The notes under the pieces were generated by a model, which worked only from the letters and a program-made list of their open reading frames with translations, was not told the origin of the DNA and made no database searches. Made by a program: the position numbers and the translations under genes. From Acinetobacter proteolyticus (GTDB lineage Bacteria; Pseudomonadota; Gammaproteobacteria; Pseudomonadales; Moraxellaceae), in contig NZ_KB849177.1 in NCBI RefSeq assembly GCF_000367945.1, positions 66,531 to 130,530 of the forward strand: a DNA stretch of 64,000 bases, given 5' to 3'. The stretch's first letter is position 1, and each line of letters opens with the position of its first letter. Positions 56,493 through 64,000 of the stretch are shown in pieces.

Positions 56493-59400
56493 ATGAGTTC
56501 AGATTTGAAAAAAACATCAATTGCATTGGCTGTAGCCGCTGTATCTGGAATGGCATTAGCTGCACCAGTGCAATTAACTGAGACAAAAACAGATACGGTA
56601 TTAAATAATGATTATCAACAAACTGTAGGTACAGAGGACTCTGATCAACAAGCAGGCCGTTATACTTCTGAAAAAGATATTATTATGGAAGGAACGAAAC
56701 AGGTTGGAGTACTTGTTAGCCAAACTTCACCTGTTGTAAATGGGCCAGAAACACAAGTTGGTGGTATTAATTATCGCAATTATACCTATCAGGAAATTCG
56801 GAAAGGCCTTTTAGAAACGCGTAATGATCAGGACGCAACGACCACGCAAAATGGCATAACCACAAATTCAACGAGCTGGGAAGATACACTTACAACAGGT
56901 AATGTTACGCGGACTGCAAATACCCGCGTTCAACTTGACAAAACGACAAATACAACAACAGAAATTGTCGCTACTACTGAACGTCTAGATGATACTGGAT
57001 TTGCATTTGCAGCAGACGATGTAGGCACTGTTATTGGTGCACATACGGAAAGTAATACAGGCGTACTTGAAGATGTAACATATGCAGCAACAGATGAACG
57101 TATAAGCTCTAATAAGTATTCAACTACAAGCTCTAATTTAACAACAGAAGCAAAACTAGGAGCGGATGGGAAGCCTATTTCTGGGCAAACGATTCGTGTT
57201 GGTACAGTCGAATCTCAATTCAGTCAAAATAATGTCGATTATCAATCTACATCAGATTCAGCAACAGGTGTGGTCACTAGTAAAAATACAGATGGCATGT
57301 TGTCTAGTGGTGAGCAAAGTTGGTCAGATCATACGGTTTCTACTGATTATCAGCATCAAAATAATGATCCAACAAAAGATGTTGTTGCCTTTAATCTAAG
57401 TGCGGATAAAAAGTCAGTTATAGAGTCTACAGTTGATACCAATAAATCAACTTTCAATTCTAAAACCATTGATTATGATGATGTAAATGTAGCTGGTCTT
57501 GATTATACCAATGAATTTAAGGTATCAGTTGATAATTCAAAAGAAAGTGTATTGGATGGTTTTATTGAGCTTGATAAAAGTTCATCTGAATGGAGTGAAA
57601 CACAATTTAATCAGGCCGCTTTAGGAACAAGTAATGCATTAGATTATATAGTTAGTAATAAACTTTCTACGGAAAGTAAAACTCGTGATTTCTTGGTAAA
57701 TAAAAATAATGAGATTGTATTGGCTGATAACAAGCCAATAATAAATACGGAAACTGTCGAAAAAATGACAGGTGAATCTTATGAATCTGTTTATCAGCCA
57801 ACGCGTTATGTATCTGGAGATAAGAAAGGGCAGCCAGTTGAAATTCAGACAGGCAGAGATCCCGCTAGAAGTACTAACATTGCTGAGTCTGTTGTTAAAG
57901 GTACGACAACCAAAGTTGTTACGCACAAACAAGATAATGATTTTCAAGAGCACTGGAATACAACATGGGAAGATTCAGCGAAATATGCGCGTAATCATCA
58001 AGAAAATATTGAAGTAGATCGTGATCTTACTGCTGCCGCTGCAATTGATAATAAATTCATAAGCAAAATTACAGGTGTCTCTGTTGTTAAAACAGCAGAA
58101 GAAGAAGACTTTAAAATCGGCACTGTTGCAGTAGATGTTAGTGGTAATAAATTTACTGCAGAAGATGTTCATAGCTGGAAAGATGCGGACGGTAAAGATC
58201 ATTATTATGTTGTGATTGGACAAGATGCAGATGGTCATGACATTCGCAGTCAAGTTAGCTTTAAAACAGGTAAACCATTAGAAACAAAAACAGCTGAGTT
58301 GCAAACTATAACCACAGAACTTCAGTCAGCTAAACGGACTGATACAGTGACGATGGGGCAAGAGGTGGCATATCATACCAATGACAAGACAGCTTGGGAT
58401 GATAAAGAAACTTCAAAAGACAGTACTAAGGTATATCGTGTAGATAAAGGTAGTATTGAAACTGATGTTAAAGTTTATTCTGTAGGAAAAAATGCACTGC
58501 ATCATGAGAAAACTGAAACAAAATCGGGAGAGACGGTAAATACTAATTTTGAAGAATTAGATGGTAATATTGTCTTTAATGAGGGTAAACCAGTTGTAAA
58601 TACAGTTGATTTTGACAAATGGGCAAGCCAACAGACTGATCGATTATTCCAAGATGATCAAGACAAAGTACGTGAAAATATTTCTACCTCAGCTTATGAG
58701 GGTAAATCTACAGATGCTAGTGGAGCAGTTCAGAGCAGTTGGAATGGTCACGATAATATAACAACAGTTGATTATGCGAAAGATAGAGAATTCGCAAAAA
58801 CGGTTGTGAAAGACAGTGCTGATGAACTTAGCTCAAGTGCTATAACAATGAATGTTGGTCACAATTATAATGATACTGCTAAAGCAAATATTAACAGTAA
58901 TACATTACGTGATAATGGAACGGTAGATAGTGGTTTAGCCGTATCTAATGCCAAAGATGCTAATATTATTGTAGATATTAAGGATAATAGAACCAATAAA
59001 GAAGATATCAAGGTTTATCAAGACGGTGGTCTCAAGGCATTAGAAAGTACGGCAGCGAAGACAAATGTTCAAACGATCACTTATGCTGACGGCACTACAG
59101 GTATAGTCAAAGGTATTGGTAATGAAGATTCTACAGTAACTTTGTTTAATAAAGGAAAAGCAGAAAAATACCGTGAAGCGGTGAAGACATCTGTTACTGA
59201 AAATACAGGTAAAACCTTCAAAAAAGATGAAGATGGCGACATTGTTTTAGCAGAAGGTCAGCCTATTGAATCTGGTACAAGTAGCATTAAAACTACAGCT
59301 AAAACGACAGAAAACCTGTACCAAATTGGTCAAGAACGCTTATCTGATACTGCGACGATAACTCATATTGTGAATAACGCATCAAATATTGATGGTTCTG

Positions 59401-60359
59401 CTCGCAATGATGTGAAAAATACAACAACTGAAGAAATTGTATATCGTGCAGATCAACAAGATGGTAAAGCCTCCGAAGAAAACTTTACTGCATCACGTGA
59501 GCTAAATGTTATTCATGCAGATCAGACAGGATTTAAATACACAGAGAACAACCAAGCCAATACTGTTACAAATAAAACAGAAATGGGGCTGATTGCAGCG
59601 AATGATGTAAAACAAGCATCTAAATCTGAATATACTGAATCACTTTCTGCAGCTGGAAAAGATACAGTCAGTATTACGCGTGGTACTGAAACAGTAAATC
59701 GAACCGACTATAGTGTTAAGGGTACTGTTTATGGCTCTGAAACGATAACTACTGGTGATGGAACAAAAACTACAATTGCAAAAAAGGAAACGAATGAACT
59801 TGATAAGTTCGGTACCTTTGATTCGTCTACATTGAGTCGTACAGAAACAAAAGTTGCAGCAGATCAAGCTACGACAAGTACAACGGAAACACGTATAGAT
59901 GCAGTAAATGGTGTAGTTTTAGCTGCAACTCAAACCAATACCGATACATCAGGGCAATCAACAACGACTGAGCAGAAAACTACAGTTGGTGCTGGTCATG
60001 TGACAACCAATCACCTTGTTGCTGATCGTATTACTTTACAGGGTAAAGATTTACAAGGTGAAATTAATCGTCTGGATAGTCGCGCAGATCAATTGAATCG
60101 CCGTGTTGATGATGTGCAAAAAACAGCTTATCGCGGTATTGCTATAGCATTGGCGGCTCAGCAAGCTGTCCCGAATATTCAAGCAGGTCAAGTGGCTGTG
60201 TTTGGTGGCGTAGGTCATTATGAAGGTGAAACAGCTGGATCAATTGGTGTTGTTACATCTTTCACGGACCGTGTTTCAGCAAGTGGTGCTTTAGGTTTCG
60301 CAGGTGGAAGTGAATTTGGTGGGCGAGTCGGAGTTGCTTACTTATTTGGAGGTAAGTAA
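56493..60359 (+). CDS. Trimeric autotransporter adhesin with YadA-type anchor
   Basis: I start at ATG 56493 (GGAG eight bases upstream) rather than 56487. The 1,288-residue protein has a short signal peptide (SIALAVAAVSGMALA) and a C-terminal YadA anchor: stalk helix LQGEINRLDSRADQLNRRVDD, then AAQQAVPNIQAGQVAVFG and four barrel strands ending GVAYLFGGK. Three protomers form one barrel that exports the passenger. The passenger (about 30-1,160) is Thr/Lys/Asp/Glu-rich and lacks the usual head and neck repeats. Instead a loose NxIVLAxxxPI motif recurs near residues 405, 690 and 910. Its binding target is unknown. Confidence 0.85.
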   Translation: MSSDLKKTSIALAVAAVSGMALAAPVQLTETKTDTVLNNDYQQTVGTEDSDQQAGRYTSEKDIIMEGTKQVGVLVSQTSPVVNGPETQVGGINYRNYTYQEIRKGLLETRNDQDATTTQNGITTNSTSWEDTLTTGNVTRTANTRVQLDKTTNTTTEIVATTERLDDTGFAFAADDVGTVIGAHTESNTGVLEDVTYAATDERISSNKYSTTSSNLTTEAKLGADGKPISGQTIRVGTVESQFSQNNVDYQSTSDSATGVVTSKNTDGMLSSGEQSWSDHTVSTDYQHQNNDPTKDVVAFNLSADKKSVIESTVDTNKSTFNSKTIDYDDVNVAGLDYTNEFKVSVDNSKESVLDGFIELDKSSSEWSETQFNQAALGTSNALDYIVSNKLSTESKTRDFLVNKNNEIVLADNKPIINTETVEKMTGESYESVYQPTRYVSGDKKGQPVEIQTGRDPARSTNIAESVVKGTTTKVVTHKQDNDFQEHWNTTWEDSAKYARNHQENIEVDRDLTAAAAIDNKFISKITGVSVVKTAEEEDFKIGTVAVDVSGNKFTAEDVHSWKDADGKDHYYVVIGQDADGHDIRSQVSFKTGKPLETKTAELQTITTELQSAKRTDTVTMGQEVAYHTNDKTAWDDKETSKDSTKVYRVDKGSIETDVKVYSVGKNALHHEKTETKSGETVNTNFEELDGNIVFNEGKPVVNTVDFDKWASQQTDRLFQDDQDKVRENISTSAYEGKSTDASGAVQSSWNGHDNITTVDYAKDREFAKTVVKDSADELSSSAITMNVGHNYNDTAKANINSNTLRDNGTVDSGLAVSNAKDANIIVDIKDNRTNKEDIKVYQDGGLKALESTAAKTNVQTITYADGTTGIVKGIGNEDSTVTLFNKGKAEKYREAVKTSVTENTGKTFKKDEDGDIVLAEGQPIESGTSSIKTTAKTTENLYQIGQERLSDTATITHIVNNASNIDGSARNDVKNTTTEEIVYRADQQDGKASEENFTASRELNVIHADQTGFKYTENNQANTVTNKTEMGLIAANDVKQASKSEYTESLSAAGKDTVSITRGTETVNRTDYSVKGTVYGSETITTGDGTKTTIAKKETNELDKFGTFDSSTLSRTETKVAADQATTSTTETRIDAVNGVVLAATQTNTDTSGQSTTTEQKTTVGAGHVTTNHLVADRITLQGKDLQGEINRLDSRADQLNRRVDDVQKTAYRGIAIALAAQQAVPNIQAGQVAVFGGVGHYEGETAGSIGVVTSFTDRVSASGALGFAGGSEFGGRVGVAYLFGGK

Positions 60360-60496
60360 TAAATAATCGAGAGTAAAATAATAAGAATAATGAAGAAAAT
60401 CTGGGACGGATATCAATTGGCTAGCATTCGTCCTAGATGTTCTTCACACAGGTCTTGGCTTTGGAGATTGTCTTTTTAGCCTGAAGGCAATCTTTT

Positions 60497-60871
60497 TTAA
60501 CGGAATAAAATAATCATCCATGTAAAGAAAATAATCGCCAAAGAAACAAATTGAGCAGCACTGCCCATATCTTTGGCATTTTTAGACAACGGATTCTTTT
60601 CCAAAGAAACACGGTCAACGACCGCTTCAATCGCTGAGTTAAACAGTTCCACAATAATCGCCAATAAGCAGACCGCAACCATCAGGGCTTGTTCAACAGC
60701 AGAGACATGGACAAAAAAACTCAGTGGAATCAGAATAATATTCAGCAATAAAACTTGTCGGAAGGCGGCTTCATAACGGAAAGCTGCTTTAAATCCCGCA
60801 ACAGAATAGCCTGTTGCATTGAGAATCCGTTTAATACCATTTTTGCCTTTATAGGGAGAATATTGCGTCAT
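60497..60871 (-). CDS. dgkA: Diacylglycerol kinase
   Basis: A 124-residue membrane kinase. An N-terminal amphipathic helix with GFKAAFRYEAAFRQ, three membrane helices, and the active-site block ELFNSAIEAVVDRVSLE are the DgkA signature. It recycles diacylglycerol to phosphatidic acid at the inner membrane using ATP. It is divergent from pdxB. Confidence 0.95.
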   Translation of the reverse strand: MTQYSPYKGKNGIKRILNATGYSVAGFKAAFRYEAAFRQVLLLNIILIPLSFFVHVSAVEQALMVAVCLLAIIVELFNSAIEAVVDRVSLEKNPLSKNAKDMGSAAQFVSLAIIFFTWMIILFR

Positions 60872-61061
60872 TACGATTTAGGAATGTTAGAAAGCTCTAG
60901 TATAAAAGCAAAGATGTTGCAGTAAATTGGCAATATGTCGCATGCATGTACGAACATCAGACTTTTTCTGTCATTTAATCGATGGCATGTTGTATTTATG
61001 AATTGTCAATTACGATCGCGCTAAGGATAATAAGCTGAGATCTATAGAAGGACATTTCTGC

Positions 61062-62129
61062 ATGAAAATTATCGCTGATGAAAATTTAGCATTTACCGAT
61101 TATTTCTTTGCGGAATTTGCAGAAATACAGCACCGGGCAGGGCGTACCCTGACCCATGCGGATGTACAGGATGCCGATGCACTTTTAGTTCGTTCTGTTA
61201 CCAAAGTAAACCATGCCTTAATTGATCAGAGTAAAATTAAGTTTGTAGGCAGTGCCACTATTGGAACCGATCATCTTGATATTCAAGCCTTAGAACAACA
61301 ACATATTAAGTGGAGTAATGCCGCGGGTTGTAATGCGCAAGCTGTTGCAGAATATGTGATTACCGCGTTATTACATTTAGACATCAATCTTTTGGAAAAA
61401 AATAAAGCTTTCACCTTAGCCATTGTTGGTTTAGGAAATGTCGGCAGCCGTCTTGCCGTGATGGCACAGCTGCTTGGTTGGAATGTAATTGGCTATGATC
61501 CTTATGTGCAGCTTGCAGGGATTGAAAATGTGAGCTTCGATGAATTGTTAAAACGTGCCGATGCCATTTCAATTCATGTGCCTTTAACCTTGTCAGGTGA
61601 TTTCCCGACGCAACATTTATTTGATGCAGCTGCTTTGGCTGCAATGAAACCCTCTGCTATTTTAATTAATAGTGCACGTGGGCCTGTGATTGAACAGGCT
61701 GCATTAATGGCAGATATTATCGCGACGCAGCGTCAAGTGGTACTCGATGTATTTGAGTTTGAACCTGAGATTCCTGAGCAATTGCTGAATGTATTGGCAT
61801 TAGCAACCCCACATATTGCGGGTTATAGTCTGGAAGGCAAGGCCAGAGGCACACAGATGATCTATGAGTCTTTTTGCAATACCTTTAAATATCAGGCATC
61901 AAAGCGATTTGAAAGCCAATTGCCAAGCGTAGAGCAGTATTTTGAGCAGCAAGATTTAAAAACGGTGCTTAAACAACATCTGACTCAGATTTATGATATT
62001 GCTGCCGATGATCAGCAACTGCGTGCGTGTGTACAGGCGGGCAAGGTTGAACAAACAGCATTTGATTTACTCCGCAAAAATTATCCTTTACGCCGTGAGT
62101 GGGCTGCACACGGTGGACCAAAAGCATGA
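61062..62129 (+). CDS. pdxB: Erythronate-4-phosphate dehydrogenase
   Basis: A 355-residue D-2-hydroxyacid dehydrogenase. IVGLGNVGSRLAV (residues 121-133) is the NAD motif; LINSARGPVIEQAAL and TPHIAGYSLEGKARGTQM hold the catalytic Arg and His. The PdxB-type C-terminal domain (about 270-355) distinguishes it from other members. It makes the second step of pyridoxal phosphate synthesis, oxidising 4-phosphoerythronate. AAGGA upstream; its stop overlaps the epmA start (ATGA), so the two are coupled. Confidence 0.95.
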   Translation: MKIIADENLAFTDYFFAEFAEIQHRAGRTLTHADVQDADALLVRSVTKVNHALIDQSKIKFVGSATIGTDHLDIQALEQQHIKWSNAAGCNAQAVAEYVITALLHLDINLLEKNKAFTLAIVGLGNVGSRLAVMAQLLGWNVIGYDPYVQLAGIENVSFDELLKRADAISIHVPLTLSGDFPTQHLFDAAALAAMKPSAILINSARGPVIEQAALMADIIATQRQVVLDVFEFEPEIPEQLLNVLALATPHIAGYSLEGKARGTQMIYESFCNTFKYQASKRFESQLPSVEQYFEQQDLKTVLKQHLTQIYDIAADDQQLRACVQAGKVEQTAFDLLRKNYPLRREWAAHGGPKA

Positions 62130-63109
62130 GCCAAGCAATGAAAACTTACCAACCGACCTGTTCAATTGATGCTTTAATAGCGCGTGCAGAGATGTACAGC
62201 AAGATTCGTCAGTTTTTTGCTCTGCGACAAGTGCTAGAAGTAGAGACCCCGATTTTGTCACAGGCGGGTGTGACGGATGTGCATTTGGCTTCAGTACAGG
62301 TACAGCGTCATATTCATGGCAAGTTAAATACCCAGTATTTACAGACCTCGCCTGAATTTCCAATGAAACGTTTATTGGCCAGTGGTAGTGGTGCGATTTA
62401 TCAAATCTGTAAAGTATTTCGTGATGATGAGCATGGGCGTAAGCATAATAGTGAATTTACCATGCTGGAATGGTATCGACCAGGATTAGACTTAAAGGGC
62501 TTGATGTATGAAACTGCGGATCTGTTAGAAACCTGTTTAGCACATCGTTTTGGTGATATTCGTCCAATTGTTCTCAGTTATAAGCATGCTTTTCAGGATC
62601 GTTTGGATATTAATCCTTTGCAAGCGAGCTTAAAACAACTCAAAGATACAGCCAATCGTGTAGGTTTGAATCTTGATTTGGGCGATGATCGCTTGGCTTA
62701 TATGGACTTGTTGTTTTCGCACTTTGTGGAACCTAGTCTGGGCTTCGATGCGCCGGTATTTTTGACCGATTTTCCACCTGAAATGGCATCACTGGCAAAA
62801 GTAAAACAGGATGAGGATGGTGAATCCGTTGCAGCACGTTTTGAGGTGTATATTGAAGGTTTAGAGCTGGCAAATGCCTACGATGAGTTATTAGATGCTG
62901 AGGTTCTAGCATCTCGTTTTGAGGCAGATAATGCAGAGCGTGCAAAGCAAGGGTTGGCGGTGATTCCAACGGATCAGCATTTATTGGCAGCTTTACCCCA
63001 TATGCCTGAATGTTCGGGTATTGCTTTGGGCATTGACCGTTTGCTGATGGTATCGATGAATCAAGTTAAAATTGACCAAGTGATTGCATTCCCTGCAGAG
63101 ATTGCCTAA
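62126..63109 (+). CDS. epmA: EpmA, elongation factor P--(R)-beta-lysine ligase
   Basis: I start at ATG 62126, which overlaps the pdxB stop by four bases; an upstream GTG lies inside pdxB. The 327-residue protein is a class II lysyl-tRNA-synthetase paralogue without the anticodon domain: QTSPEFPMKRLLASG (motif 2 side), ICKVFRDDEHGRKHNSEFTM, and GIALGIDRLLMV (motif 3). EpmA attaches beta-lysine to EF-P so the ribosome passes polyproline. EF-P and EpmB genes are not in the window. Confidence 0.95.
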   Translation: MSQAMKTYQPTCSIDALIARAEMYSKIRQFFALRQVLEVETPILSQAGVTDVHLASVQVQRHIHGKLNTQYLQTSPEFPMKRLLASGSGAIYQICKVFRDDEHGRKHNSEFTMLEWYRPGLDLKGLMYETADLLETCLAHRFGDIRPIVLSYKHAFQDRLDINPLQASLKQLKDTANRVGLNLDLGDDRLAYMDLLFSHFVEPSLGFDAPVFLTDFPPEMASLAKVKQDEDGESVAARFEVYIEGLELANAYDELLDAEVLASRFEADNAERAKQGLAVIPTDQHLLAALPHMPECSGIALGIDRLLMVSMNQVKIDQVIAFPAEIA

Positions 63110-63126
63110 GACTTTTGTTGCAATGT

Positions 63127-63999
63127 TTATAAAAATTGCATCAGCAATTGAATCAGTTCACTTTGTCGGTGCGTTTTGGTTTTTTTGAAAATAGATTGCA
63201 AGTGTTTCTTTACAGTATCGGCTTGAATCTCATGTGACAACGCAATTTCTTTGGTGGTTTTGCCCTCAAGCAATTGCTCACATATTTTATGTTCGACAGG
63301 TGTAAACATAAACAGTTGTGCACAGATGTCTTTCTGATATTTTGGTTTATGTTTGAGTCCAGAAAAGGTGGCCAGCAATACTGGACGAAGACCAAAAATC
63401 TTATGAGTTTTATCAGGACTAAGCAAATCCAAGGTTAAGAATAAATGTTGATCAAGCAAAATGATTTTAGACCGTTCATGATGTGTCTGTTCTGGATTGT
63501 TTTTATAATGGCGTTCGAGCTCAATCAGGTTTTGATCAAACTGAATTTGTCGGTCCTCACTGAAAATAAAGCGACGTTGTTGGATGTGGATATGAGGATT
63601 ATTTTTCAGTAATTGCTCAGCTTCACCATTAATTTCTAAGATATCTCCATTGAGATTAATAATGGCAATAGGTTGCTTCATTTTTTGGATCAACTGTGAC
63701 CCAAGTAAGGTCATGGTGGAGTATTCAAAATGATGGCGATATTGTTGAATCTTTTGTTGCACGATGGGCAAGATCTCATAAATCGGTTGAAGTTCGCTAC
63801 AACTTAAAGCACCACGCTCAGGACTGGTGAGAAAGGCCAATAATACACAGACTTTATGATCGTAAATAATTTGAATGGCAGAGCAAAAGCGTAGATTCAG
63901 CGGTTGCAGTACACGTTGATAGACTTGAGTTTGAATAATTTCATGTTCTTGAAAATGTTGAGTGCAATGCATCCATCCCTTCATTGGCCCTAAAAGCAT
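63127..63999 (-). CDS. LuxR-type transcription regulator, possibly cut by the window edge
   Basis: 290 residues are visible, from an ATG at 63999 that may not be the true start since the frame reaches the edge. The C-terminal 65 residues are a LuxR helix-turn-helix (FTPVEHKICEQLLEGKTTKEIA, then DTVKKHLQSIFKKT). Residues about 100-220 look like a PAS-like sensor (GDILEINGEAEQLLKNN). No receiver domain is visible, so it may be a stand-alone sensor-regulator. Convergent with epmA with 17 bases between stops. Target genes unknown. Confidence 0.75.
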   Translation of the reverse strand: MLLGPMKGWMHCTQHFQEHEIIQTQVYQRVLQPLNLRFCSAIQIIYDHKVCVLLAFLTSPERGALSCSELQPIYEILPIVQQKIQQYRHHFEYSTMTLLGSQLIQKMKQPIAIINLNGDILEINGEAEQLLKNNPHIHIQQRRFIFSEDRQIQFDQNLIELERHYKNNPEQTHHERSKIILLDQHLFLTLDLLSPDKTHKIFGLRPVLLATFSGLKHKPKYQKDICAQLFMFTPVEHKICEQLLEGKTTKEIALSHEIQADTVKKHLQSIFKKTKTHRQSELIQLLMQFL

Positions 64000-64000
64000 T

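Overview
The window reads as a chromosome segment of an Acinetobacter species. The basis is the AT-rich coding style, GroEL/GroES, a GTP-dependent PckG, a glpK-glpR-glpD cluster, PGA (poly-N-acetylglucosamine) genes, a YadA-type adhesin, and PdxB/EpmA proteins that all look typical of that genus. No database search was possible, so species is not assigned.

Region 1 (about 1-22,890) is an accessory, very AT-rich genomic island entered from its interior. It opens with the tail of a YqaJ-type phage exonuclease and a protein resembling recombination directionality factors. It ends in two decayed tyrosine-integrase fragments and about 20 bases that look like the 3' end of a tRNA gene (a probable att site). 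Between these lie blocks of cargo that look like phage defence: a UvrD/Rep helicase with an embedded PD-(D/E)XK nuclease; a membrane coiled-coil protein; a patatin-like lipase; a two-gene membrane/secreted operon; an uncharacterised Cys/His protein; a two-gene operon of a helical-repeat protein and an Mrr-like nuclease; and a CBASS-like operon. The CBASS-like operon (17,553-20,820) encodes a CD-NTase, a DisA_N/diadenylate-cyclase-like protein and a Cap15-type 2TM-beta-barrel effector, followed by a GIY-YIG-like gene. The 3' part of the directionality-factor-like gene occurs three times (one intact, two broken). The broken copies sit at cargo boundaries, which suggests how the island grew.

Region 2 (about 22,890-32,500) is core chromosome: a LysE/ArgO-type exporter and its ArgP-type regulator with an MFS gene wedged between them and a visible duplication scar, then MarC, a hotdog thioesterase, a YeiR-like G3E GTPase, YaeQ, an FKBP isomerase and small secreted or lipoproteins.

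Region 3 (32,500-41,650) holds pgaBCD without an adjacent pgaA, and a phoD phosphatase behind a clear Pho box, flanked by two copies of tRNA-Leu(UAA) within a roughly 170-base direct repeat. It continues with tRNA-Cys, folD, a methyltransferase, a small GNAT protein and a lipoprotein.

Region 4 (41,650-64,000) carries glpK-glpR-glpD with two GlpR-type operators, a TonB-dependent siderophore receptor, pckG, a lipid kinase/metallophosphoesterase pair, groES-groEL behind a sigma-32-type promoter, a 1,288-residue trimeric autotransporter with an unusual passenger, dgkA, pdxB-epmA and a LuxR-type regulator running to the window edge.
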